Shown here piece by piece: positions 9,941 to 17,713 of a DNA stretch of 64,000 nt. Every line of letters begins with the position of its first letter. Position 1 is the stretch's first letter. Origin of the DNA: Desulfocapsa sp. (lineage in GTDB: Bacteria; Desulfobacterota; Desulfobulbia; Desulfobulbales; Desulfocapsaceae); assembly GCA_022712895.1 (NCBI GenBank), contig JAFLJS010000045.1, positions 1 to 64,000 on the forward strand. Direction: 5' to 3'. Position numbers and translations under genes: made by a program. The notes beneath the pieces are model-generated. The model was not told the DNA's origin, made no database searches, and saw nothing but the letters and a program-made list of their open reading frames with translations.

Positions 9941-10819
9941 ATGGATAATCGAGAGTTAAAACTATTTAAACATTTGGCATCATCACTTCACTTCGGGCAG
10001 ACTAGTCGTGCCTGCCATGTGACACCATCGGCCCTGACCAGAATTATCCAGCGCCTTGAAGAAGAGTTAGGTGAAACACTTTTTCTACGCGACAATCGTT
10101 CCGTCAGTCTTACAACGGCAGGTAGAGCATTTCGTTCCTATGCCGATGATGTCCTGCAGCGTTTTGAGGTGCTGCGTGGTGATCTTTCCACTGAAGACGT
10201 GCTTGGCGGAGAGATATCTTTATACTGTTCTGTTACTGCCGCTTATTCTATCTTACCCGTAATTTTTCAAAAATTTCGTTCAGTGCATCCAAATGTACAT
10301 ATTACTTTACAGACAGGAGATGCGGCTCTGGCCCTCAGCAAGCTACAGAACCAGGAAGTGGATATTACGGTTGCCGCATTGCCGGATAGTCTCCCCCAGC
10401 GTGTTGAATTTCTGAAAATCCTTGAAACACCTCTGGTCTTTATTGTTCCTTCCGATTTTCCTGAGACCATACGTTTTCATAAAGGCCAGATTGATTGGGA
10501 AGAAACGCCGGTGATTATGGCAAACTTTGGGCTGAGCCGTGAGCGGACTGATCGTTGGTTTCAAGAGAAAAGTATTGTTCCTAGTATCTACGCACAAGTC
10601 GCTGGAAATGAGGCGATTATTGCCATGGTTGCTCTTGGTTGCGGAGTGGGCGTGGTGCCGGGGCTTGTACTGGAGAAGAGTCCTCTCAAGAGACAGATTG
10701 ATATTGTGGCTGTTGATCCAGAGCTGGAGTCCTTTTCCATTGGTATTTGTGCAATGAAAAAAAGTATGCGTTTGCCACAAGTTGGAGCCTTTTGGGAAAT
10801 TGCCAGTTCTATAACGTAA
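9941..10819 (+). CDS. ilvY: LysR-family activator of ilvC
   Basis: A 292-residue LysR-type regulator. Residues 1-60 form the winged helix-turn-helix (SRACHVTPSALTRIIQRLEEELGETLFLRDNRSV) and residues about 90-290 a periplasmic-binding-protein-like effector domain. The helix-turn-helix sequence and the divergent position next to ilvC match IlvY, which binds acetohydroxy acids and activates ilvC. The start ATG at 9941 gives MDNRELKLFKHLASSLHFGQ, the normal N-terminus. Identity as IlvY comes from sequence resemblance and the neighbouring gene; the effector is inferred. Confidence 0.85.
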   Translation: MDNRELKLFKHLASSLHFGQTSRACHVTPSALTRIIQRLEEELGETLFLRDNRSVSLTTAGRAFRSYADDVLQRFEVLRGDLSTEDVLGGEISLYCSVTAAYSILPVIFQKFRSVHPNVHITLQTGDAALALSKLQNQEVDITVAALPDSLPQRVEFLKILETPLVFIVPSDFPETIRFHKGQIDWEETPVIMANFGLSRERTDRWFQEKSIVPSIYAQVAGNEAIIAMVALGCGVGVVPGLVLEKSPLKRQIDIVAVDPELESFSIGICAMKKSMRLPQVGAFWEIASSIT

Positions 10820-10836
10820 ACCATGGAGAAGAGAAA

Positions 10837-10973
10837 ATGAAAAATAAGAGTTATTTAACAATGGTTTTCTTGTTTACCATCTTTTCTCCTCCACAGGGAT
10901 TGGCGGAGTCCTGGCTCTATCGGAACATGAAGATGAACTTGTGGAAGCAGTTGTAGGCTGGATAAAAGAATAA
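10837..10973 (+). pseudogene. Small signal-peptide ORF, possibly frameshifted
   Basis: An ATG at 10837 with a purine-rich GAGAAGAG leader starts a 39-codon frame encoding MKNKSYLTMVFLFTIFSPPQGLAE, a good Sec signal peptide, then a short tail ending at 10956. Another frame over the second half reads LALSEHEDELVEAVVGWIKE and ends at 10973, just before a terminator. The natural helical look of that second frame suggests one frameshift split a small exported protein of about 44 residues. The family is not recognised. The 39-residue product could also be real. Confidence 0.25.
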
Positions 10974-11005
10974 ACACGGATTCTTATCAGATTCCATGTT
11001 TATTC
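10968..11005 (+). terminator. Hairpin terminator after ilvY and the small ORF
   Basis: Arms GAATAAACACGGA and TCCATGTTTATTC pair over 13 positions with one mismatch around a 12-base loop. The AT-rich outer stem can supply a U-rich tail on either strand. It separates ilvY from the small secreted protein gene coming from the other direction, so it may act in both directions. Confidence 0.6.
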
Positions 11006-11033
11006 TCTTGGCTTGTCAGAATTAATGAGCCGA

Positions 11034-11249
11034 TCAGCACCCTTCAATGGCAGCAGTTTTGGCCCTGGCAGTCTTTACTTTGACTTCAGTACCGGCTTCG
11101 AGGGTTACTGCTTTGTCGCCACAATCCAAAGTTACTACATTGCCCTCAACTTTCTCAACCGTACACCTGAGAGTAGCTGCATAAACACTGGTGGTGAATA
11201 TTGCTGCAAAGAAGAGACTTGCTGCCAGCAGGCTGGTTACTTTTTTCAT
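11034..11249 (-). CDS. Small exported protein of unknown function (71 residues)
   Basis: The protein has a typical Sec signal peptide (MKKVTSLLAASLFFAAIFTTSVYA) with a cleavage site after AxA-like VYA. This leaves a mature part of about 47 residues, TLRCTVEKVEGNVVTLDCGDKA followed by a Lys/Thr/Ala-rich tail. Three cysteines are present, and the alternating hydrophobic pattern suggests a small beta barrel. An AGAGGAAT ribosome-binding site precedes the ATG at 11249. I do not recognise a named family. It is probably periplasmic and transcribed alone; function is unknown. Confidence 0.6.
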   Translation of the reverse strand: MKKVTSLLAASLFFAAIFTTSVYAATLRCTVEKVEGNVVTLDCGDKAVTLEAGTEVKVKTARAKTAAIEGC

Positions 11250-11547
11250 TTGTATTCCTCTGTGTTAAATGATCGGTTGCGGGCATGATGCCCTTTCCTT
11301 TGCCTTTACTGTAGGGCGTAACCGGGAAAGAAAAAAGACGATATCGGGAGATGTCGGGTGCATGTCGTCTTCGTATGCCTGTAAAAACAGATTGTTGCGT
11401 GCTTGTCGTTTTCATTTGTTTTCTTTGTGGATATGCAAAAGAACGTTGAAAATTGCAGGGAAAGGCGTACACTGCAGGAGTGAGTTGAGTGGAAAATACC
11501 TTTGTTTGTTAAAGGCCAGTGGAAAGGAAAATTAGTTACCTTAAGCA

Positions 11548-12465
11548 ATGTCAGATCAAAAAACAGTAAAAACAGGAATTGCCATGGTACAAATCAGTGG
11601 CAACAGGTTACGCTCACTTCGGGAGGGACAGAGTCTGACACAGCTCTACCTTGCTACTGCTGTGGGAGTGACCACAGAGACAATCTCGCGCTGGGAACGA
11701 CAGGAATCCCCCACTCTTAAGGAAGAAAATGCAATAAAGCTGGCCGATGTGCTTGCTGTTGCTTTGCAAGATCTGCTTGATTTGGCGGAAGAGGTGCAGG
11801 AGGTGGAAAGCAGCTCTGTTGTTTCTGCCGGTTTTTTCAAGAATAAAAAAACAATTGTAATTGCCCTGGCTGCACTTTTTTGTGGAGCCATTGCCCTTGT
11901 ATTTATGAATTTTGGTGGTGGGCAAGTGGCAAGTTTTTCTGCAAAAAGGATTGTTCCTGAGCATTCTGCTCCCGGTCATGTTTTTCCTGTGTTGATTGAG
12001 GTCGAACTTGCCACGACGGATACAATCTCTCTGTTATTGAAAGAAGAGCTGCCGCTAGGCTGCTCTGTGTTGCACTCAGTACCACAGGCCACTACAGTCG
12101 ATCATGGCTTTGTGAAATGGGTGGCAAGAGATGTCTCCGGTCTTAAACGGTTCTCTTATCTTGCCAGCTGCACGTCTGTTGCAAAAAACAATGAATTGCT
12201 TTTCTTTCAGGGCTCGTTGCTTGTTCGTCAAGCCCGTCGGCAGGAAGTCAGTATTGCAGGCCGGAGTCGTCTAATATTGTCAGATTTTCATTGGGCTGAC
12301 AGTGATAAAAATAATGTGATTGACGATGAGGAACTACTGGCTGTTTATGATGATTTTGACCTGGTAAAAGGGCTGAATATTGATGTGGAGGAAGTTGAAT
12401 CCATCTGGATGGGCTCTGGCTATACGTGGAATACAAAGGAGTTAGCATTTGAAATTATTCCTTGA
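11548..12465 (+). CDS. Membrane-anchored XRE-type helix-turn-helix protein with EF-hand-like loop
   Basis: A 305-residue protein. Residues about 12-75 form an XRE helix-turn-helix (LTQLYLATAVGVTTETISRWER). A single membrane helix lies at about 104-126, followed by an exported domain of about 180 residues. Near the C-terminus residues 251-262 read DSDKNNVIDDEE, with acidic or amide residues at positions 1, 3, 5, 9 and 12 as in a calcium-binding EF-hand loop, as found in dockerins. The layout resembles RodZ or a transmembrane one-component regulator: DNA-binding or scaffold part inside, sensing part outside. A secreted protein gene follows 28 bases later. Residues 1-12 may be extra, since a second ATG lies at 11584. 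Function and ligand are unknown. Confidence 0.7.
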   Translation: MSDQKTVKTGIAMVQISGNRLRSLREGQSLTQLYLATAVGVTTETISRWERQESPTLKEENAIKLADVLAVALQDLLDLAEEVQEVESSSVVSAGFFKNKKTIVIALAALFCGAIALVFMNFGGGQVASFSAKRIVPEHSAPGHVFPVLIEVELATTDTISLLLKEELPLGCSVLHSVPQATTVDHGFVKWVARDVSGLKRFSYLASCTSVAKNNELLFFQGSLLVRQARRQEVSIAGRSRLILSDFHWADSDKNNVIDDEELLAVYDDFDLVKGLNIDVEEVESIWMGSGYTWNTKELAFEIIP

Positions 12466-12493
12466 AGGTGTTTACAGCAGGAGTGTGAAAAAG

Positions 12494-12895
12494 ATGCAAA
12501 AAACAGAAAGATTAATAAAATGTTGCTTACTGTTACAACTTCTTGCTCTGGTATTGTTGACGGCTACTGTTCAGGCTGAGGGACTTCAGGCAAGGTATCT
12601 GGAAAACAGCGGTAAGAGGAGTGTGCTCGAGATTATTATTGAAGATCCTGCGCCAAGTTCTGTCATCGTGAAACAATATCTTCCCGCGGGGAAAAGCGTG
12701 GAGAATACGCTTCCGGCTTATACAAAGTACAATGCGAAAAAGAAAATAGTAACGTGGTTATTTAAGCGGCCTGTTCCCGGGGTGAAGCAGATTATTACGC
12801 ACTATACAACTCCTCTTACAGGAAAGGGAGCCTCTGCCATTATTCGCTGTAAAAGCCCAAAGGATGGAAAATTAATGACCATCCATGTGCAATAA
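12494..12895 (+). CDS. Exported protein of unknown function, partner of the XRE membrane protein
   Basis: From the ATG at 12494 the product is 133 residues with a signal peptide (MQKTERLIKCCLLLQLLALV, then LLTATVQA). The mature part of about 105 residues is beta-rich and lysine-rich (VIVKQYLPAGKSVENTLPAY, ITHYTTPLTGKG). A GGAG ribosome-binding site stands about ten bases upstream. The frame is open back to 12449, but an upstream TTG start would spoil the signal peptide. The beta-rich part resembles the exported domain of the preceding gene in flavour (both contain LP.G and KW/TW strand patterns), so the two may work together. No family is recognised. Confidence 0.55.
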   Translation: MQKTERLIKCCLLLQLLALVLLTATVQAEGLQARYLENSGKRSVLEIIIEDPAPSSVIVKQYLPAGKSVENTLPAYTKYNAKKKIVTWLFKRPVPGVKQIITHYTTPLTGKGASAIIRCKSPKDGKLMTIHVQ

Positions 12896-12951
12896 CGAAG
12901 CAGATGAAGAGTTTTTACAACCCCATCCTGTTTCTGGGGTTTTTACGAGAC
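12893..12951 (+). repeat. Fragment of the dispersed palindromic repeat, acting as terminator
   Basis: AACGAAGCAGATGAAGAG followed by TTTTTAC is identical to the last part of repeat copy 4 (63478-63505), and ACGAGACCATC matches the element's end. Inside lies the stem AACCCCA (12919-12925) / TGGGGTT (12935-12941) followed by T residues, a working-looking intrinsic terminator for the upstream gene. This is a remnant, or a minimal end, of the repeat family. Confidence 0.55.
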
Positions 12952-12955
12952 CATC

Positions 12956-13222
12956 TTATTTTACCTGGTCGCCGTATCGTTTGTCAGGGTCTTGATAATA
13001 TTTATGGCTTGGTTCATCTTGTAGCTGTGACTTGCTAAAGTAGCTATTGATGTCACCGGGTATTTGAGTTGGTGGCTTTCCGGTAATGGCATAGTAGGCC
13101 AGGGACGCTACCGAAAGGGTCAAGAGTGGGACTACAAGAAACTTGAGTTGATTACGGACTGACTTGCTGAGCAGGCAAAGTAGGGCGAGAGCAGTGATTA
13201 TCGACAGTCCTGTTATGTACAT
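12956..13222 (-). CDS. Small membrane protein of unknown function (88 residues)
   Basis: The sequence has two predicted membrane helices, about 5-20 and 28-47, followed by a polar tail of about 40 residues ending YYQDPDKRYGDQVK. The N-terminus MYITGLSIITALALLCLLS is a normal membrane start. I recognise no family. It lies between the convergent exported-protein gene and the PilZ gene, which reads in the same direction 36 bases upstream, so the two could share a transcript. Confidence 0.45.
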   Translation of the reverse strand: MYITGLSIITALALLCLLSKSVRNQLKFLVVPLLTLSVASLAYYAITGKPPTQIPGDINSYFSKSQLQDEPSHKYYQDPDKRYGDQVK

Positions 13223-13258
13223 TGGATGTTACACTCCTGCGTTTTGGGTGCAAATCGA

Positions 13259-13609
13259 TTATTGGAGAAGCTGTTGAAGGCATTCTTCAAAGTTCCGATC
13301 TCCCAATCCACTAAATTCAAAAAACTCCAATCCCATGCCTTTCGGTTTACGAAAACGTTGCGTCCAGCGAACAACAGCCTGGGCCTGAATTACTACCGTT
13401 TCACCTTCATTATCTGTAAACTGAAAACTCAGTGATACAATACTTCCTTTTGGCATCAAATGCTCTGTTGTCAGGAACATTCCGCTCAGGCCGCAATCTT
13501 CAGCTACGCCTTGAAAGTAATCTTCTGTTTCTCTGTCGGCCTGCTCTTTTCGAAATCCTACCCGAACATTGCTGGCGATTCGTTTGAATTTCCGTTTTTC
13601 TTCGAACAT
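13259..13609 (-). CDS. PilZ-domain protein (cyclic di-GMP receptor candidate)
   Basis: From the ATG at 13609 the product is 116 residues, essentially one PilZ domain. The N-terminal RKFKRI region carries the Arg-rich c-di-GMP-binding motif, and DCGLSGMFL matches the D/NxSxxG motif. The GGAG ribosome-binding site eight bases upstream of 13609 argues for this start over the frame's first ATG at 13627. Proteins of this size usually act as adaptors that change motility or secretion on binding cyclic di-GMP. The diguanylate cyclase at 5684-7168 could supply the ligand; no direct target is suggested by the neighbours. Confidence 0.85.
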   Translation of the reverse strand: MFEEKRKFKRIASNVRVGFRKEQADRETEDYFQGVAEDCGLSGMFLTTEHLMPKGSIVSLSFQFTDNEGETVVIQAQAVVRWTQRFRKPKGMGLEFFEFSGLGDRNFEECLQQLLQ

Positions 13610-13682
13610 ACTGTGTCTCCACACCATACCATGTATAACATCTCAACCAAACATTACTGATTCAGCATAGCAGGTGTAAAAT

Positions 13683-13718
13683 AAAAAAGCACCTAATCCG
13701 GTATGGATTAAGTGCTTT
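13683..13718. terminator. Bidirectional intrinsic terminator downstream of accDA
   Basis: AAAGCACCTAATCC (13686-13699) and GGATTAAGTGCTTT (13705-13718) form a 14-base-pair stem with one mismatch and a five-base loop. On the minus strand the stem is followed by a run of T, so it would end transcription coming from accC-accDA. The A-tract and T-tract flanks allow some activity in both directions. The 180 bases between it and the accDA stop hold no visible gene. Confidence 0.75.
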
Positions 13719-13897
13719 GTCGTTGTAACTGTTGATTAATTAGTTAGAAATCGGTAGAGCTTATTTTTAGTCCGGCTATAATCTTGTGTTTTTAGAAACC
13801 GTTCACCGCTCATGCTGGAAAAATTCTCCCACTCCCGGCGATTGATAAATGGGTAAGCACTTTTCCTGTGTGTCGTGTGTAATCGGTGTGGTAAAAA

Positions 13898-16165
13898 TCA
13901 CCTATAATAAAGGCTAGGACTGCCCATGGTCATCAGGGACTTATGGAGATTTCTACGAAATTCCCTTCTATCCCAGATTCCCTGGATACTTCCTCGTTTT
14001 AGTGCATTGCGGGAGGAATGATAATCCGGTGGAATGTTGGTTCCTGTGGTTTCCCGGATAACTCGTGGGCCTGCAAAACCAACCTTACTGGAACGGATGG
14101 CAAACTGGTAAGGGGAGCAGCCAAGGAAACTGGCAACAGGGCCAGCATAAGAGTTGTTGTCATAGACCACAATGTAGAGTCCGCCGGCATCAATATATTC
14201 ACGCACAGCCATGGTACATTTTGGCATCTGGGTAACACCTAAGGTGCCTTCCTGGATACGGATACCACCCGTGGTATGCACGTAAGAGAGTAGGGGACGT
14301 TTTTTACGTTTGGCAAGTTCGCAGGCCTGGACAAATTTTTCCCCTTCAGCTGCGCCAACAGTACCGCTTCTAAAGTCACGGTAGAGCATGGACACAACGA
14401 TTTTAATACCCATGACTTTTGCAATAAAGGTCATGTTTCCGGCTTTACGTCCGGTTTTGTCTTTTGACAGTTGCAGGCGCTCGTCAAATCCGGTGTAGTT
14501 CAGGGGGTTACCTGATGTGATATCCGTGCCAAAATAAAAGATGGAGTCCGGGTCAAAAATATTACGCAGGTACCATTTATGTTCCATGGGGAAGTGGTGT
14601 CCGCAGTTTTCACAAACTCCGCCGAATTCACCAAACAGATCAGGAATCCAGAGATCCTTACAGCCATGGGTGGCACTGTTTGGACAACTTATTGTACGAT
14701 CTTCATTTGCTCTGGGACTGGTGTAGGTGTCAGTCAGATCAAGCGGGTCGAGGATGGGAGTGGTGACAATGGGTGAACCGTTATAAGTGATCTGCTTAGG
14801 TGGTTTATTTGCACCATCTTTTGCAAAGTATTCTTTTACAGTATTTAACGGGCTGGATAACTTTTTCATGATTACCGAGCCTTCGCCTGAGAAATCCCGC
14901 ATGATTTTTTTGACATGCTTTTGGGAATTTTTCAGTACATCATAGCGAAGATTGTAATATACGTTTTCACTTTTTACCTGAAACTCTTTAAACAGGGATT
15001 CGGTGGGGTCCGGGTGACCGGCAAAGCCTATCATAGCCATATCCCGGTATTTTTTTGAGCGAAGATTGAGGAGTCTGCGCTGCTCATCACGGGTGAGATC
15101 CCAGGGGATGTCAACGGCCAGGTCTTTTCGTTCAGTCTTCTTTTTTCGTCTTTTGTTTTCCCAGTCACGAAAGGCCTTGAAGCTTTTGGCACTGAGCACA
15201 ACTTTATCTGTGGCACGGGTGATTTCAGCGCGAATCTGACTGAAAAAGGCAAAGTCGTCGTGACGGGCACCTAAGGGTGGTTCCTTAACAATTGCATCGA
15301 TGGTACCAAGGGTCCGGTTATCGATAGCGGTGAGCTTTAAGCGCTCGGCACATACCTCCACCAGCTCTTTGGAAACCTTCTGGCCTTCTTTTACTTTACC
15401 TTCAATGCCCGCAGCTCCCTCAGGAGAGATAACAGAATAATAGCCGTGGGAGCACATAAGCCTGAAATCTGTAAGGCCAATGGCTTCTGCGCCACCTGAT
15501 CCACCTTCAGAGATGAGTGATACGGTGGGTACCCGCAGTTTTGTCATGGCATAGATATTTCTGGCAATCTGCTGTGCTGCACCGGGATACTCTTCAATAG
15601 GGAATGAGCCGGGGGTAAAGATGTAAAAATGGATGGGGATGCCTTCGGTTTCTGCAACCTTCATGTACCGAAGGGCTTTTTCGTTTCCTTCAGGGAGGCA
15701 GGAGCCGCCGTTTCGAAATTCTTCGCCGTGGCCAGTTTCCTGGCCGATGACCATAACTGTTGCGGTGTATGGCTTGCCTTTGATTTTTCGAACGATGGTG
15801 GCTTTGGCACAAACCATAGCCGGATCGATATTAGCCTCATCCTGGCCGCCAAGCTCGGTGTAATCTTCGTAGACGTTTTCAAGGATATCTTTGAGGCTGA
15901 AACGCTCAACGGTACGTACAATACGAACCCGTTCCATGGGGGTGAGCTGCTCTTCTGCACGCTCTTCAAGGAAGGTGATGGATTCGTTCAGTTTCCTGAT
16001 CTCCAGCTGAAACTGTTCTTCTGTGTAGTCGTAAGGATTCTGCTTGAGCTTGGTGCAGGTTTCCTGAAACTCGAAAAGATTACCCCAGTTGGTGAAATCT
16101 TTAATCTGTATAAGATAGTTGATGCGCTCCTCGATCTTCTGGAGCAGTTTAAGTAGTTCAATCAT
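13898..16165 (-). CDS. Fused acetyl-CoA carboxylase carboxyltransferase (AccA-AccD)
   Basis: A 755-residue fusion of the two carboxyltransferase subunits that move the carboxyl group from biotin to acetyl-CoA in the first step of fatty-acid synthesis. Residues 1-330 are AccA-like (GGSGGAEAIGLTD, YSVISPEGAAGI). A linker of about 130-150 residues follows. From about 470 an AccD-like part begins with a zinc ribbon (CPN, CKD, then CENCGHHF) and continues through TTGGIRIQEG and GPVASFLG. In most bacteria these are separate genes; the alpha-then-beta order in one chain is unusual, and the linker is long. accC lies just upstream (29-base gap) on the same strand, so the two form an operon. accB is not in the window. 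Confidence 0.9.
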   Translation of the reverse strand: MIELLKLLQKIEERINYLIQIKDFTNWGNLFEFQETCTKLKQNPYDYTEEQFQLEIRKLNESITFLEERAEEQLTPMERVRIVRTVERFSLKDILENVYEDYTELGGQDEANIDPAMVCAKATIVRKIKGKPYTATVMVIGQETGHGEEFRNGGSCLPEGNEKALRYMKVAETEGIPIHFYIFTPGSFPIEEYPGAAQQIARNIYAMTKLRVPTVSLISEGGSGGAEAIGLTDFRLMCSHGYYSVISPEGAAGIEGKVKEGQKVSKELVEVCAERLKLTAIDNRTLGTIDAIVKEPPLGARHDDFAFFSQIRAEITRATDKVVLSAKSFKAFRDWENKRRKKKTERKDLAVDIPWDLTRDEQRRLLNLRSKKYRDMAMIGFAGHPDPTESLFKEFQVKSENVYYNLRYDVLKNSQKHVKKIMRDFSGEGSVIMKKLSSPLNTVKEYFAKDGANKPPKQITYNGSPIVTTPILDPLDLTDTYTSPRANEDRTISCPNSATHGCKDLWIPDLFGEFGGVCENCGHHFPMEHKWYLRNIFDPDSIFYFGTDITSGNPLNYTGFDERLQLSKDKTGRKAGNMTFIAKVMGIKIVVSMLYRDFRSGTVGAAEGEKFVQACELAKRKKRPLLSYVHTTGGIRIQEGTLGVTQMPKCTMAVREYIDAGGLYIVVYDNNSYAGPVASFLGCSPYQFAIRSSKVGFAGPRVIRETTGTNIPPDYHSSRNALKRGSIQGIWDRREFRRNLHKSLMTMGSPSLYYR

Positions 16166-16194
16166 TGTATAATATCTCCGCCGTCTACCAGCAG

Positions 16195-17598
16195 TTAGAA
16201 AGTAAGCAGTCGATCCAGATTGTCTTTTAAGTATTCAAGATTGGTGATGATCTTATTTCCTTGAGAGTCTTTGCCCTTAATACGAACTTTTTTAATAAAT
16301 TGAGCAGCACGCTGCTTTGCTTCATCAATGTTTTCTCCCCAGACAAGTGCCAGGGCAAGGTTTGGGTCGTATTCACTGGGAATCATATATGGCCGATCTG
16401 TTGGAACATGGGTGTAGACAACCGACCAGTCATAATCAGGGAATTTAAAGTCGGTGATGGTGCCAATCCATGGAGCAAATCCACGCTTGGTGTCTTCAGC
16501 TACAATACGCAGCTCGATGGAGGCTCCCCTGAATTCCACCTGATTCTGTTTGTAGCCAATCTTTTCACCCAGAGCCAGTCGGATCTGTTCACGAATAAGG
16601 TTGGGATGTTTGCCGTCGAGATAACTGATACGTGCGGAAACATCGTTTTCTACCTGGATTCTGGTGTTGACTTCAAGAAGATAAGGTTGGCCGGAACGGG
16701 ATACGATCCACTCCCAGGTGCCGACGTTGTCATATCGAACATGAGCCGCAAGTTTGAGTGAATACTCAACGATTTGATCAAGAACCTTTTTCTCATCAAA
16801 ATCATAATTAAAGCAGGATGCATGGAATCCGGGTGCTGCTTCCACCCGTTTTTGACGTCCCGTGGACTGTATTGTACAGTTTCTGGAGCTGAAGTGAATA
16901 CGTTCACCATGTCGGGAGCAGAGGAGCTGCACTTCCAGATGGTTGTAGTCTGTGAGGCATTGCTCAATAAGGACACCGGCATCGCCAAATTGGCGCTTCG
17001 CATAGCTTTGCACCTGTCTGTAGATGCGGCGAAACTCGGCAATTTCCGTTACTTCTTCAATGCCCATGCCTCCGCCACCTGCGGCAGCTTTGACAAGGAT
17101 TGAAGGGCGTTCAATTTGCTGTAACTTCTGGCTTTCCAGGAGATGCAGAGCGATCTCTTCAGCTTCCATTTCATTATAAATGGGGCTGTCTGTACCTGGA
17201 ATGGTGGGGATATTTAATTGGTTGGCCACTTTCTTGGTGTTGATTTTATCACCAAGACTTTTAATCACTTCCCAGTTGGGGCCGATGAAGATGAGTGAAT
17301 GATCACGGGTTGCGGCACGTCTGGCAAAACGAAAGTCTTCCGAGAAGAAGCCGTATCCGGGATGGATAGCGGTACATTCAGTGTGGGTGGCCACTGCAAA
17401 AATATCGTTTGGCTCGGTGTAACTGTTGATGCGCCAGGCATTCTGGCCGGGGCCTTCGGTGATATTTCGCTGCACATGCTCCGAATCTTTGTCAGCCGCT
17501 GTGTAAACCACCACGTATTCAAGATCAAGATCCTGACAGGCTTCCATGATGCGGATGGCGATTTCGCCCCTGTTGGCGATAAGAACCTTTCCTTCCAA
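16195..17598 (-). CDS. accC: Biotin carboxylase subunit of acetyl-CoA carboxylase
   Basis: A 467-residue ATP-grasp enzyme that carboxylates biotin on AccB using ATP and bicarbonate. The N-terminal domain starts MEGKVLIANRGEIAIRIMEA. The glycine-rich ATP loop is KAAAGGGGMGIEEV, and the catalytic stretch LLEVNTRIQVENDVSA carries the conserved Glu, Asn and Arg (usual NxRxQVEH form; here the last position is Asn, not His). Length matches the family. The clear operon with the AccA-AccD fusion supports acetyl-CoA over pyruvate or propionyl-CoA as substrate, although close relatives act with other carboxylases. Confidence 0.9.
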   Translation of the reverse strand: MEGKVLIANRGEIAIRIMEACQDLDLEYVVVYTAADKDSEHVQRNITEGPGQNAWRINSYTEPNDIFAVATHTECTAIHPGYGFFSEDFRFARRAATRDHSLIFIGPNWEVIKSLGDKINTKKVANQLNIPTIPGTDSPIYNEMEAEEIALHLLESQKLQQIERPSILVKAAAGGGGMGIEEVTEIAEFRRIYRQVQSYAKRQFGDAGVLIEQCLTDYNHLEVQLLCSRHGERIHFSSRNCTIQSTGRQKRVEAAPGFHASCFNYDFDEKKVLDQIVEYSLKLAAHVRYDNVGTWEWIVSRSGQPYLLEVNTRIQVENDVSARISYLDGKHPNLIREQIRLALGEKIGYKQNQVEFRGASIELRIVAEDTKRGFAPWIGTITDFKFPDYDWSVVYTHVPTDRPYMIPSEYDPNLALALVWGENIDEAKQRAAQFIKKVRIKGKDSQGNKIITNLEYLKDNLDRLLTF

Positions 17599-17713
17599 TT
17601 GCTACCTCTTTTATATATTGTTACTTACTGTCAGCGCTGTGTAATTATGGTATATGCAAACTGACTAGGATCTCCTGGTAACACTCTCGAACGCTGGCTA
17701 CTATAGTAAGAGG

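Noticed and set aside
15629..16156. Plus-strand frame (175 codons) opposite accDA
   Set aside because: Antisense shadow of the AccA-like region without start signals.
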